This document shows, piece after piece, positions 1-11,974 of a stretch of DNA of 64,000 nucleotides. The stretch is taken from positions 682,001 to 746,000 of the forward strand of contig QNQO01000451.1 of assembly GCA_003290165.1 (NCBI GenBank). The letters are read 5' to 3'. Both the position numbers and the translations under genes were made by a program. The notes beneath the pieces are model-generated. The model did not search any database and was not told where the DNA came from. It saw nothing but the letters and a program-made list of their open reading frames with translations. Position 1 is the first letter of the stretch. Each line of letters begins with the position of its first letter. Origin of the DNA: Berberis thunbergii (lineage: Eukaryota; Streptophyta; Magnoliopsida; Ranunculales; Berberidaceae).

Positions 1-115
1 TACTCCGCCTCCCAGAGGCATTCCTCCGTAGATTCTGGCACAACCTCGGCATTGTCATGCCCACAAGCTACTTATCCTCGTGAGCACCCTCATTGTCATC
101 AAGAATCTCTGTAAG

Positions 116-1165
116 TCACTCGAATTTGTTTGACAACACCACCTTTATCGGGTCAATGGCCATTAGCCTCCTATCCCCAGCTTCCTCGTTAATCTCCGCA
201 CCCTTGTCATTTTTTGCGCTACTCGTGCCCACTACGGGGATAGGCAATATGTCTTTTTTGGGAATTGGTACGTAGTGCTGCTTGACAGAAGTTGCTTCGA
301 CTTTTGGCTTGACCGCCTTCTCTGCTTTACGTAGGTCAGAACCGCTCCCACCGCCCTTAAGACCCAACTTTTTTCTACAAAACTCCTCCTTATGCCCGAT
401 CAAAGAACAAAAATCACAGTATTTGAAGCCCGGATATTCTATCTTCTGTCAGAAACCTCTATTATTAGCCCTGTTAATCCAAACTCTGTTTGGTAATTTA
501 TCCGCCAAAGTCATCTCCACGCAAACACGGGCAAAGCCCGGGCGCGATAGGCATCTAGTATGATCATCCATCCGCAAAAAGCCACCAAAGAAATTCACAA
601 TTGCTTTTAAAATAGGGGGATGAAATAAATGTAGGGGTAAGTTAGGAAGCTCTACCCACAACGGCACCGAGATCGGGTCCTCCTTCAAACTGAATCCATC
701 GTGCCAACGGAAGGCTTTGAACCGAACTCCACGAATAAAAAAGGAGTCTCTTGAGAGAACTTTCTTTGCTTCCACCTCAGATTGAAGTCGAACTAACACG
801 TGCCTTTGATTCAGTAAGCCAAGCGAAAATTCGCCTAGAATTCCCCACGTTCTATGAATCGAATCTCGGATATCTTCCAACGTTGGTCGGTAGCTAGAAA
901 ACTTTAAAACAATCACATGTTGTTCCATGAACGCTTCGCCACGCACTTCATCTGTGGTCGTAAGTCTAATGACGGGTGTGCCATCTTTGCGGAACTGAGT
1001 GCCTTCAACCAGAGCCTCCGGAGCTTCGTCGACCAATATTTTACCCAAAATCTGGGCGAAAGACTTAGCCGAACCTGCCACAGGACCCCCAATACTTGTC
1101 CCCCCGCCGTGGAGGGAGGGATGACGGCTGGAGGCGCCGACATCATAAGCTGCGTCCAGCGTCAA
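116..1165 (-). pseudogene. LINE ORF1-like protein (DUF4283 plus zinc knuckle), broken
   Basis: Proteins with DUF4283 followed by a CX2CX4HX4C knuckle are typical of the first ORF of plant L1-type non-LTR retrotransposons and bind nucleic acid. One minus-strand frame runs through both domains. The N-terminal part (about 449-1165) has the DUF4283 pattern, including an LWVELPNLPLHLF stretch. The C-terminal part (116-448) holds the knuckle CDFCSLIGHKEEFC. The two parts share one frame and are separated only by an in-frame TGA at about 449-451. No ATG starts the frame: a TAG lies directly upstream of the first codon (a TTG), so the start is also lost. No reverse transcriptase is visible; any would lie beyond the left window edge. 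I read this as a dead LINE fragment. A domesticated host DUF4283 gene is less likely because of the stop. Confidence 0.75.
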
Positions 1166-2633
1166 CTATAGAGAGGCACAACCAGCAAACGCGTCTAGAG
1201 CATTGGCGGCTGTACGGAACGAGGGATGACTATTGTAGGTTAGCAACGTGGCACAGAGCAACCCTCAAGGCGTCGCAAAAGGGCCTAGATTCGCCAGTCC
1301 TATAACTACTACACCAATAAAGACATGTTAAGAACCATCTCTTTAGGAACCATCTTTTTGTAGCAACAATTCAAACCTCCCATTTGAATGGATGCTAACT
1401 ATAGTATCTCATAATATTTCCCTTTCCCCTTCTCGGTTAAAAACGAAAATGGCATTTTCTATATATATTTTGCTTTCATTTTTTAATACATCATTAGCAT
1501 TCAAAAATATGTTTTGATAAACAATAATTCGATTTCTGGAATTCAATAAAAACCCTGCTCGCTATTAGAAACCTAATAGAGAGAGAGTCCTAAATGTGAA
1601 ATTTGGTGGAAGAATTTATGGTATGAGCTATATATATATATATATATAATTGAATAGAGTTTTAATGGCAAATCTACCAATAAAAAACTAAAGAGTTTAG
1701 AGAAAGCCTAATTGAAAACGAAGTCAATCATTGATAATACAAAAAGACTTATATAAAGACACCAAAAAGGGCGAGGGAAAATTTCTTTCTTAAAGAGATG
1801 AAATTGTTAGTTGTGTTTATAATTTGATCATACCGTATCAATTAATCTACATAATCATACCTAAATCGATATAAAATAATTACAAACCCCACATGTTCCC
1901 ACATACATGGTGGATAATGGATTAGTCAAATTATAAAAACCAATCCATTTCTCACATTTTGTGATCGTCCAAGTTGAAAGTGTCGATTTCTTATGTGTTA
2001 AAATGCACCAATTATAAAGAACTATTAATTTGTTAATCATTGGTACCATTATCATGGAGTGGTTGTAAGTAGGCAAATTCAAGATAAGCATGAGTTTTTA
2101 ATCCAACGTTTTATTTATTTTTAATGTCCAATTATTTCTTTATAATTACTCGTAATATTGTGGAAAGTTGCGGTGCTCAACGCGAAACATGAATCGACCC
2201 CATGTTAACCTTAAACTCAATCGGTGTTTACCTGAAACCAAGTGCAATTTAAACCATCACCAAATTAGTATGGTGATTATTGGTTTTAAAAATTTTTTAT
2301 GTAATAGAACACATTTGAATGCAAACCCTAATCCTTAAATTTTTTGTTTAGGCATTTTAGAGTTCCCTTAATCCCTCAATCGGACCTCACTAGGCCCAGA
2401 ACTGAAGTCCAACCTTAACCATTTGAAAACATTTAGGCCCAAATTTTACGGGCCTTATTAAGGCTTCTATCCAAGGTCCATTTGGCCCATCCAGATAACC
2501 AAGCTGATTTACACCCAAAATCAACACTTCTCATCCCTATATTATCATCACCATCATCGTCGTTAATGTACTTATCACGAGAGATGGTCACCATCCCGTA
2601 TGTTTCTAACTCCCTTTAATCCAATGTACAAAT
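1166..2633. other. Intergenic, no gene seen
   Basis: AT-rich sequence with a (TA)n tract at about 1630-1648. No splice-flanked coding segment or recognisable repeat was found apart from this tract. The short ORFs here look like chance. Confidence 0.5.
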
Positions 2634-2642
2634 ATAATTATG

Positions 2643-2801
2643 CAGGAATTCTAAATGGCGAGGAAATGAGCGAGGAAACCAGCGAGGGGAGTGAGGTGGA
2701 GGGGGGGAGAGAACCATTCACCTCCCTTGGGATGCATGCAAGAAATTTAATGTAGGCCACCTCACTCCCCTCGCTCATTTCCTCGCCATGTAGCCTTTCT
2801 C
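2643..2801. mobile_element. MULE-type MITE, family 1 (159 bp)
   Basis: The ends are inverted copies of GGCGAGGAAATGAGCGAGG, and the element is bounded by a perfect 9-bp target duplication ATAATTATG at 2634-2642 and 2802-2810. The length and the 9-bp duplication fit a non-autonomous Mutator-like element. It has no coding capacity. Other family members lie at 6070, 19890, 37346, 59100 and 61389. Confidence 0.88.
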
Positions 2802-3185
2802 ATAATTATGATATCCAACTTACATATACTAAGGGGGGTGTATTGTATATGGATTCTTATGGAATTGATAAATAATTTGAAAAGTCCACGGACTCTTTAA
2901 ATTGTCCACAGACTCTTTAAATTGTCCACGGACTTCTACTGATTTCTTAAATCCATAGACTTTTGCTACAGACTTTCTAGAGATTTATGAAAATCTACGG
3001 ACTTTGTATGAACGACTTTTACAGATTTCTAATTATTTGCAAGATAAAAAAAAGTTGGTAAATAATGATGAAACAAGAAAAACGACCATAAAATAGAGAT
3101 ACATGTGCTAAAAAACTAGAAAAAGAAAAGGTCATTAATTAGCATCTTTAAAATAAGAAGTAAACGTCCATAAAATTGTATATGA

Positions 3186-3498
3186 TCATTCTTCTCCTTC
3201 ATGATTATGGTCATTTTCTTCATTATCATTGTTAGCAACGTTGATGTTTGCTTGAGCTGCTGCCCACATTTGATTAGCAATACTCATTCTCCATTGATTA
3301 GCATTTTCTCTTTGCTGCTCTTGGGTTTTAATATCATCCCATTCAAAATTATCTTCATCATTCTCTACCGGATCATTTTCTGGTTCAGGAGGAAATTCAT
3401 CTGAACGACATTCTTGTCGAAGAAAATTATGCAATCCAGCACATGCCAAAACAAGCTCCGCTTGTGTATTGTAAGGAAATGGTGTGACAATAGGTTCA
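3186..3498 (-). pseudogene. Harbinger transposase C-terminal remnant (DDE_Tnp_4, ALP1-like)
   Basis: The peptide contains LVLACAGLHNFLRQECRSDE followed by an acidic tail ending in EENDHNHEGEE. The ACAxLHNF(I/L)R stretch after a PFPYNTQ motif is the C-terminal signature of plant PIF/Harbinger DDE transposases and of host ALP1-like proteins derived from them. The upstream catalytic DDE core is not found in this element, so only about the last 100 residues remain. It lies inside matching Harbinger termini (2833-5961), so transposon origin is preferred over a domesticated gene. Confidence 0.7.
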
Positions 3499-3861
3499 CA
3501 AACATCATCACCAATTTCCAGTATAATCCGAATATAATTAGATACTTTATTTACTTATTCTCCAAATTTAGAAAATGTGATAAACTAACTACATGATGAT
3601 CATAATCAAATATATAGTGACTGGCTATTTCACCACCCCTTGACTAAAATCCAGGTTCCATCATTGGGGGACAACCGCTTCTTCACAACCATAACTACAG
3701 TTTGTATCTATGTCGTAGGATGAAAGAAAAACCACTGCTCTATCAAAAAAAAGTTGTCTGTCAAATTCAACCTATCATTCTTTATTTTTTCTTCACAAGA
3801 GCTAACACATATTCATTCTTTCATCCTTTTTTTCTCCAGTTCTCTTTGTCTCTTATTTATT

Positions 3862-4915
3862 TACTAGTGTAATACCCGTGCCGATGGCACTACTACAGAG
3901 TACATCGTACTATCACGGAATTGTCGAATAATCGCAGCTGGGTATAACACAAACTAAATAACTAAATTAATATACTAACACAAAGGTATAACATTTCATA
4001 TTTAAAACATGTTCAAATGCAAAAAATGGAGTTTGTAGAAACATACCCAATCAAGTAAATCCGCAAGTAAGCAGCACTGAGAATATTGAGAGCTGCTCCA
4101 CGCCTTATATCTCCAAGTGAAACTATTTATCAAACTACATAGAAATTTATTTCCCTGTAAATGATAAAAATCAAATCAATATACTACCCAAGGAAATATA
4201 AATAGGTGAACAAAGAAATCTTTAACACTTTCACTAACAACACACTCACATTGATCGATTCATGAATCAAATTCAAGTAAGCGAAGAGAAACCTAGGTAG
4301 AGGAGAATGGTGAAAGGGGTTTAAAGTTGCAAAGGAGAAGGAAAGAAACAGACCTCTGAGAAGAAAAATAAGAAGAACCCCAAAGCATCTGAATCAAACT
4401 TCTTCTTCTTTCGTCCCTCTTCTTCTCTGCTTCTTGAATCGGTGGAGGAGGTGTGGAGAGAGTGAGATCAGATCTGAAGAAGAAGGTTTGGAGGTTTGGG
4501 GGAAAAAACAAAAGGGGCTCTGCGAGGGGCTGCGAGGGCTGCGAGAGGGCTGAAGAACACCTCCGAGAAGGGGCTCTGCGAGGAGCTGCGAGGGCTGCGA
4601 TAGGGCTGAAGCACACCGAGAAGGGGCTCTGCGAGGGGCTGCGAGAGGGCTGAAGAACATCTCCGAGAAGGACCTCTGCGAAGGGCTGCGAGGGGCTGCG
4701 AGAGGCTGCGAGGGGCTGCGAGGGGCTTCTTCCTTCTTCTTCAATGCTTGTTTGGGTAGAGGAAGAGAGGGGAAAGGAGAGGGAGAGGAAACCTATCGGG
4801 ATTTTTTTTTTTTACTCAACTTATGCCAATTACATAAGTGTTGCCACGTAGGACAAACACACCCATTTCACTGTTCATGAACAGTGAAAAAGCCAATGTG
4901 AAATGTTAGATAGAT
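3862..4915. mobile_element. Possible nested insertion with 9-bp duplication
   Basis: TTATTTATT flanks the segment at 3853-3861 and 4916-4924. The left end starts TACTAGTGTAATACCCGTGC, a type of terminus I associate with plant MULE-like elements. The right end does not give a clear inverted match, and the flanking repeat is low-complexity, so the boundaries are tentative. The segment contains the GC-rich minisatellite described separately. Confidence 0.4.
4510..4726. repeat. GC-rich minisatellite
   Basis: Imperfect tandem units built from GGGGCTCTGCGAGG, GGCTGCGAGGGCTGCGA and GGCTGAAGAACA recur at about 55-60-bp spacing across some 215 bp. Base composition contrasts sharply with the AT-rich surroundings. 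Open frames through it on both strands are by-products of the repeat. Confidence 0.8.
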
Positions 4916-6069
4916 TTATTTATTCATTTTTCAATGGGCTTTGATGATGATGCCTCATTTTTCAATGAGAAACCATTGAACTATATCATCAATGACCCTG
5001 GTAAAGATTAACTGAATGGATTCTCATCAGGTAACGAAATGATGAGAATAAAAAAGGAAATACAGGAAAATAAGAGGAGGTAATTATTAGTGGGAAATTC
5101 ACGAAAAAAAGAAAAAGAAAAAAAGTCTCATAGGAAAGAACCTCTATCATATTAGATTAATGTTTTAAGCCCACTGAATCTTCTTTCATCATACAGTCTG
5201 ACATACTGTTACCAAGCCAGTTGTTATGTGTGCATATATAAAATGCACATGCACGCACATGTTTATTAAGTGATTATAACAGATTTTTTATTTCTTCTTC
5301 CTTAGATATGACAAAGAAGCTCCAAGTATTCATAAGGTATATTGTGTTCCTGTGTGACAGAAAATACAAAAACCAACGATCACCAAATTTCTATACATGA
5401 ATAAGTTGTAACAGCAAAAAGATGTTACAATTATGATAGCATACGTATTTTAATTTAATCCAAACCCTAACACAACTTATAAACCCTAATAATTTAATTC
5501 AAACCCTAATTCAAAATCATCAATGATGCAACTAATGAACACTATGCAAAAGATAGAAAAAGAATTGAGAAAACAAGAGGATGAGAACCAACCTCTTCAC
5601 GGGTGGCACAAGGAAGAACTTTGAGAGACTTTTTTTCACGTTGAAATCTTTGATATGGAGGCTGACAAACTATTGAACTTTGTTATTTATACCTAACACT
5701 ATAAAGTCCATGAGAATCCATGAGTTTCCAAATCCATAAATATGAATGATATTTTGAATACCCTAAAACTTTTGTGGACATTTTGAAATCCATATTGAAT
5801 ACCCCTAGACTTTGTGGATTTCAGAAAGACTTTTTAAAATCCTGATTGAATACCCCTAGACTTTTGTGGACTTTTTAAAATCCAAATTGAATACACTTGG
5901 ATTTTCAGAATCCATGGAATTTATTAAATTGCCCACAAAATCCAGATACAATACACCCCCCTAAGAACTAGTAAATTCCATGGTCCCTTGAACCCCACGA
6001 CTTTTGAACGATAACATTGCATACACAAATAAGTAGGGTTGTGTATTTACATATATATGATTTGTTTTA

Positions 6070-6199
6070 GGGGAATTCTAATTGGCGGGGGGGGGTGGAA
6101 CCCTCCATCCCCCTCGAGATGCATGAGTGCACACATCTGGAAGGGGATGGAGGGTTGCACCCCCTCCCTCGCCCGTGTCCTCGCTTCTTAGACAAGCCC
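6070..6199. mobile_element. MULE-type MITE, family 1 (130 bp)
   Basis: Termini GGGGAATTCTAATTGGCG and, inverted, GGGCTTGTCTAAGAAGCG enclose an inner palindrome around the words CCTCCATCCCC and GGGGATGGAGG. A perfect 9-bp duplication TTTGTTTTA is present at 6061-6069 and 6200-6208. Confidence 0.86.
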
Positions 6200-6229
6200 T
6201 TTGTTTTAATTAGAGGAAGAGATCCATTT

Positions 6230-6387
6230 GAGTGCTTCTAGGGAGCCTGGGTCTGCTTCCTGGGTGGTATTTTTACATTTTTGCCCCTGTATTTTTAATC
6301 ACTATCTAAATATAAAGACAACAAATGAAGGGCAAAAGGGTAATTTCGCCCACCCAGGCAGCAGACCCAGGCTTCCTAGAATTATTC
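6230..6387. mobile_element. MULE-type MITE, family 2 (158 bp)
   Basis: Inverted termini share CTAGGAAGCCTGGGTCTGC (left copy with small changes). A perfect 9-bp duplication GATCCATTT lies at 6221-6229 and 6388-6396. It sits 30 bp from the family 1 element at 6070. A second family 2 member lies at 16877-17063. Confidence 0.86.
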
Positions 6388-6399
6388 GATCCATTTTGC

Positions 6400-7334
6400 T
6401 TGCTACATGTGGGGGCACCCAAAGGTATCTAGTACAAAAGAGTACCATCAAGAGGAGGGAGTGAAGGAGGTATTTCATTGAAATTGACAAATGGCCGTCC
6501 ATGTTAGTGTACTAGGGTTACTACAGAAGACAATCCAGACAATGACTCTGAACTCATTAATCTTCACTCAATTCCCATATCAATGTCTTATGAAGTTACG
6601 ATGGCTCTTCTTATGGTGTTCTTCACCATTCCAGTTTAGTTTGTCATCATCATTAGTAGAATACGTTTTGCCAAATATGTATTTAAGATGGCATTAAACC
6701 CTAAACAGTAAACTTTTTAATTACAATCAGGAGAAGAATTGTTTTTATAACTTTCTTTTAGAGAGCTAGGCTTGTGTCAGGCTAGGCCCAATACCATTCA
6801 TTATACTAGAATGTTCATAATGACCCAATCGAACACAATCACCTAGATAGATAACCCTCATGTGGCTGTCGTAGCTCTAAGGGCCTGGCCATCTAGATTT
6901 TTTGTTGTTTTTACGTGGTGCTAACAAGTTCATAATTGTTCAATTTCACACTGAATTCTCTAAAATTCTGGAGTTTTGAAGTATTGGAATTTACAATTAG
7001 TAGTGAACCATACAAATCAACAAATTTAGGTTGGAAGGAGTGTCTAACCATTTGTTTTCCTTTTTTTTCTTTCATGTTGTTGAAGCTCAAAATGAAAGAG
7101 CCCTTTTACATGGATTTTGGTTTTATTAAAGTCCATTAGAGTTGTCTTAGCATGCGTGGACTTGCTGACATACGATAGATTTGTCTAACAATTAATAGTT
7201 TAAGTGAATGGCTCAAATGTTTTCTTGTATTAGGAGGGAAGAGTAATTCAATTAAGATCAAATGTGTGAGATTTCAGAATGTGAGATTTTTCGATATGTA
7301 GGATCTATAATTTAAAAGAATTGGATTATTGGAG
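6400..7334. other. Intergenic, no gene seen
   Basis: AT-rich DNA with only short, unconvincing ORFs and no recognisable repeat ends. Confidence 0.4.
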
Positions 7335-7730
7335 AAAATGCAAATCATAGAATTAAAGCTGGTTGAATGAAATATAAAATAACATTAAGAGTATTATGCG
7401 ATAGAAGAATGCCTACGAGATTAATTATAAGACAATTATTCGACCAGCCATGCTCTACAGTTTAGAATGTTGGGCTATTTCGAGACAACATTTGCATAAA
7501 ATGGCAGTAGCAAAGATGCGTATGTTAAGATAGATATATGGTAAAATTCGTAAGAATAAAATTATGAATGAAATGATTGTGAGATATTTAGGTACAGTGC
7601 CCATATATGACAAAATTAAAGAAAAACACGATGCCAATTAGAAAATGTCTAGATTGGCATGTTAGTGGAGAGTATAGACGGAGACAACGAATGTTGAAAA
7701 CTTGGATGAAGGTGGTGAATGAATACATCA
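7335..7730 (+). pseudogene. LINE reverse transcriptase C-terminal relic
   Basis: Reading the plus strand through several stops and frame changes gives KTIIRPAMLYSLECWAISRQ, then HLHKMAVAKMRMLR and NKIMNEMIVRYLGTVPI. This order, an RPAMLYGxECW block then a MRMLRW block then a domain that in intact copies ends RWxGHV, is characteristic of the region after the reverse transcriptase in plant RTE-like LINEs. Nothing upstream looks like the polymerase core, so it is a short, old, 5'-truncated fragment. It has no coding function. Confidence 0.7.
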
Positions 7731-8211
7731 TTGAACTTAAATTAGGCGATGATATGTGAAAATACTACATTACTTAAAATACCAAAATATGTATAACCGA
7801 CCTCAAAAATATCGAGAATGGACTTTTAATGACTACAATGATGATGATTTCCTCTTTCTTAATAAAAAAATAAAAATAAATTATAAATAATGATACCAGC
7901 TCTAATAGAAGAGTTGTTAACTTTTCCTCTGCTGGTAAATATAAATTGGCCCAAAAATATAATAAAAGGGATGTCTGTTTTCCAGAGATTAGTTCAGAGT
8001 CCACATCCACTGAACTTACACTCTCATCTTCTTGTCTACCAAACATTCACATTTTCTAGTTGAGTAGAACAATCTTTCCAGCAGACTTCCAGTTAAAAAT
8101 AGCAAACCATCTATTCATTTCTTTCCAATCAAAATTGTCTCAATATATGCAAAATATTTGAAATAATTTTTCCAAATTTTTTGTAATTAATAAAATGGAT
8201 CGAAAATAGTA

Positions 8212-8385
8212 GGAAATTGGGTTTTTGCATTCAGCTTATGCATTTAAGGTTGTGGCGTGATTTTAAAAGAATGATGAAATTTCTAAGTATTTGTGTGTAT
8301 CTTGAGATTGTAAAAAACCTCCTCTGATGATGCCACATCATCTTAGTTGGAGAATCAAGTTGTAAAACATAATTCCCTAGCTTAA
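8212..8385. repeat. Diverged family 3 MULE-type MITE
   Basis: The internal segment, with words GAATGATGAAATTTCTAAG, TGTGTATCTTGAGATTGT and ATGATGCCACATCATC, matches the elements at 33046, 58263, 60520 and 61955. The ends are diverged (ATTCCCTAGC on the right) and I could not find a convincing target duplication. Confidence 0.6.
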
Positions 8386-8399
8386 GTAAATGTTTGTTC

Positions 8400-10930
8400 C
8401 ATAGATATGGAGATTAAATAAACATGAACTATGGTATTTGATTCGACATTCTCAAAAGTAATTATATTCATTTCATTATTCAAAAATCTATTTTTCATGA
8501 TAATTATATATAAGATGTTTGTGTTTTCATAATTTATTCTTTTCTTCACATATAAATTGAGTTATAAAAACTCAATTTTTCTTTCACTAGTTTATAGATT
8601 ATGTATAATTTTCTTTATTTAAAAATAATGTTAGGAGTGGCCTTGCTTATTTATTATTATTTTTTAGTATTACATCGATCTGATCAACAACCACCTTATT
8701 ACATAAAGAGATAATGAATTATTAAATAAATTAATTAAAAAAAAAAAAAAAAAAAAACTCCCGGAAACTTGGGTGCCATTGTACCATGCCATTGTGCTTT
8801 CTTTTTTCATGTGTCATGGCCAGTATACGGGTGATAAATTATTTGCCTCCCTTTTGAATTTTGTCTCACCTCATTTCTTTCGGCAATCTAAAAGTACCAT
8901 ATAATGATTTGGTCATTCGAAACCGTTTATTTTGTAATGACCACTATCTAAGGTCGATCTTTAGTGAAGATGATTTTCTATTTATTCGTATCATTCGTGT
9001 AAAAAATGGGTTAATTGTGAAACTTGTGACATTGTCAAATTGATATAGTCTTAAAACTAGAATCATCACTAGACATATACCTCATCTAACTACAATTTGA
9101 CGGCCTTTCATTAAGTTTATTTGTACAATTTAGGGCCAATAAACCTTAGATTTTTGATACCATCGGTCACCATATATACCAACTACATTTTAGGACAATA
9201 AATGTTGGATTTATGATACCATTCGTCACCAGATATATCAACTACGCTAGTTGGGATTGACGATTTTTGATCATCCATTTTTTTTGATTGAGATGTGTAA
9301 CTCAAATCTCAAGATGACAAGGATGGAGAGTGAATGATTGGACTATCCTAGGCAAGGCAGTCAACCAGAGAGGAAATACTCAAATAAGATTTTGATTGAA
9401 ACATTTAATCTTCTAAATTCCAACCAGAGTTTCTGCTACTTTAATTGAAGGTAGGAACTCATGTTATATCCTTGCCGTTGCCCTTGTCTCAATCACTCGA
9501 TTAAAATAAAGACTACAGTGTTTGTTGGTGTATCTATGCCATCAGGCACCGTCTATCTGTCATGAGATATGAAATAATTCACATCTCGAGACAAATGGAC
9601 GGTGTCTGGTGCACAGATCCAGGCACCCTAAATTTTTTCTAAAATAAATGTATCTGTAATTTTACTAAAATTGTTTGAAGTTCTCGTTCGTGTAATTATT
9701 CAAGGAGGGGAAAATGTATCATAGAGTTTTTATGTTTTCACCTTAAAATGATATCTAGCTTGCATTAGACTTATTATATTGCCCTAGTTTTAAGCTAATA
9801 AAAAAACCCCTTCACTCGATGAGGACATCCATTTTCTTTTAGAAAATAAAATAACACGATCTTCTTATTAAGACTTATTAATATTACCAAACATGGATGA
9901 ACTAACGTTCTATTAACATTGCGTAAATTTACAATTTTGATGAATGCTATCAATTGTAGCTATTGTTTGAATTGATTTGTGGAATGTTTATTGAATGTAC
10001 ATTAGAATAGATCATATCCACAAATGTAAGAAAAGTATTAGTTTTTTATAAATTGGGTTTTACTCACAAAAGGTCTTATCATTATTGAGTACCATGTTCA
10101 ATCTTTTATTAATATCACGTTATGTTGTTCATTATCCCACGTGGGATTGGACTAAATTTACACCCTCAATTTGAGCTAATATCTTCATCTTGAAGAGACT
10201 TGAGCCTATCCTGACCCGGAATAAACTTCACCTCAATGTGTTATTCTGCACTTCCAAATCATTAAACCCAAACTGAACCATCAGCCCAACTTAAAAACTC
10301 ATTGAGCCCGACTGTGGGGTTTTTACGAATTGGGTTCTACTTCGCCCCAAAAGGCCTTGTCGCAGTTATATTGCTCTTTACCTGATGTGAGGATTAAATT
10401 TGCATGCTCAACTCGAGCCAACATCTCTAAATCAAGGTCAGAAAGTCATTGAATATCGCTTTCCTCTTTCATTAAGAGACGGAATGTCACCTTAAAACTA
10501 AAACGTGAGATGGGCATATATATATATATTCAAGATCTTAATAACTTTCACCATTGAATCAATAACCAGAATAGCTAAGATCACCATATTTATGTTTTCT
10601 TGTCAATTTGTGAAACAGAGTGATCAAATGAAAATGAGTAATTCATTAAGGACAACTACTCGTCAACTTACATAATGTTGTATTCTAAGGCAAAAATTTG
10701 GCTTGTTTGGTACCACCTGTCGTTCTATACTACCCAATGTCCAACCGTTTCTCCTCCTCTTCTCTTCTCTTCTCCTCTTCTTTCTAACGTAACTTCATTT
10801 TGGGACCTCTTACAAAATGTTAAATTTCTTATCCTACTTTCAAAAGTTACTATTTTCTCTTGTTCTCCACTCTTCTTCTTCTTCTTCTCATCATCAACTC
10901 TCAATCTTTTACCTCTAACCAGTACAAACA
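8400..10930. other. Intergenic, upstream of the R3-MYB; minor repeats only
   Basis: Contains a 22-bp A-run near 8738, an imperfect tandem duplication of about 60 bp at 9132-9250, and an inverted repeat around 9515-9635 whose arms read GGCACCGTCTATCTGTC and GACAAATGGACGGTGTC. Two diverged direct copies at about 10045-10200 and 10315-10435, sharing AATTGGGTT(T/C)TACT and related words, may be degraded TRIM LTRs. No gene is evident. Confidence 0.4.
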
Positions 10931-10938
10931 AGAACACT

Positions 10939-11974
10939 ATGGATAGATATCGTCGAAAGCAAGCTAAGACACCACAACATATAGACTCTGAAGGTTAGTA
11001 TATATATATATATATAGTCTTAATTCTCTCCACTTTTTCCTTCAATGTGTTGTTGTTATTTGCTTTTTGCCCTAATGGGGTTTTTCAGAATTTATGTTTG
11101 AACAATGGTTTATTGTTATTTTGGTTTTTATCTCCAATGGGTTTCTTTATATACTAGTTTTCTCCAATGGGTTATTGTTATTTAGTAATTATCTTTTAAT
11201 TAGGTTTTCTATTTTTCAGATGGTAAGCAATGGGTTATTCTTATTTCATGGTTTTTGAGTAGTTTTTTTTATAGCTATTTTGGATTAGTGTATCCGATTA
11301 ATAATCTAATTGATCTAGTCTGTTTGTTGTAGCAGAGGTGAGTAGTATTGAATGGGAAGTGATAAACATGACTGAAGAAGAAGAAGATATCATATATCGG
11401 ATGCATAAACTCGTCGGTGATCGGTAAGAATACTTCATTTCCATTCTAAAACATTGACTCATAATGTAAAGTTATGTTTCATATATATTAAGTAGCTAGT
11501 AATGTGGACTTAGCTATGGATGGATGGTTGACCAATGGATATACCACCAAGGAGTCATCGAATGTAGATGGTTGATCAATTGGCAAAATTGATTATTTGG
11601 TTTGAAGCCTCACATCCTTCTTCCACCAGCTAGAAATAGCAATTGGAATAGAAGAATCTAAACATAAAGGCCGTATTATTAGATATTGAATTCATTCAAA
11701 GTCGAAGAAGAAAGAAACAAAGAACAATGAGAAGTAAACCATGATGCATATGCACTAGTACATCATTAACATGCCATTTTTTTTTCCTTCTTTTAAATTT
11801 CTTTCTGTTACGTACTTAATGAAAGATTTGCGCGTAATTGTGAACAGATGGGCATTGATAGCAGGGCGAGTGCCAGGGCGAAAACCAGAGGAAATAGAGA
11901 GGTTTTGGATAATGAGACACAGTGAAAGGTTTGCTGGAGGGAGAAGAAAAGGATCTGCCAGTAAGAATAGATGA
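10939..11974 (+). CDS. R3-type single-repeat MYB (CAPRICE/TRIPTYCHON class)
   Basis: Small MYB repressors of this class lack an activation domain. They compete with R2R3-MYBs for R/GL3-type bHLH partners in the nucleus, limiting trichome fate and promoting root-hair fate; they also move between cells. Exons are 10939-10993, 11336-11423 and 11848-11974, with GT/AG introns and an 89-residue product starting MDRYRRKQAK. The family core EVSSIEWEVINMTEEEED is followed by IIYRMHKLVGDRWALIAGR and PGRKPEEIERFWIMRHSE. The bHLH-contact pattern [DE]Lx2[RK]x3Lx6Lx3R is kept except Leu to Ile at its second position. The intron 1 acceptor is a tandem TAGCAG: using the distal AG gives the family-typical SEEVSS, the proximal AG adds one Ala. 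The short C-terminal tail resembles CPC more than the longer TRY tail. I cannot separate CPC from TRY by sequence alone. Confidence 0.93.

Larger units (their letters stand above)
2833..5961. mobile_element. PIF/Harbinger DNA transposon, defective (3.1 kb)
   Basis: The termini are inverted repeats beginning GGGGGGTGTATTGTAT, and both flanks carry TAA (2830-2832 and 5962-5964), the 3-bp target preference of PIF/Harbinger elements. The subterminal zones hold repeated short motifs (TCCACGGACT, ATTGAATACCCCTAGACTTT). A C-terminal transposase remnant lies at 3186-3498 on the minus strand. The rest of the transposase and the partner MYB-like ORF are not recognisable, and another element seems to have inserted internally, so it is non-autonomous. 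Confidence 0.82.

Noticed and set aside
4293..4744. Open frames on both strands rich in Ala, Arg, Pro and Ser
   Set aside because: They run through the GC-rich minisatellite and repeat with its period; no domain or splice context.
10675..10938. Upstream extension of the R3-MYB first exon to an earlier ATG
   Set aside because: The stretch is in frame but T/C-rich low-complexity leader, and the family starts at the MDRYRRKQ position.
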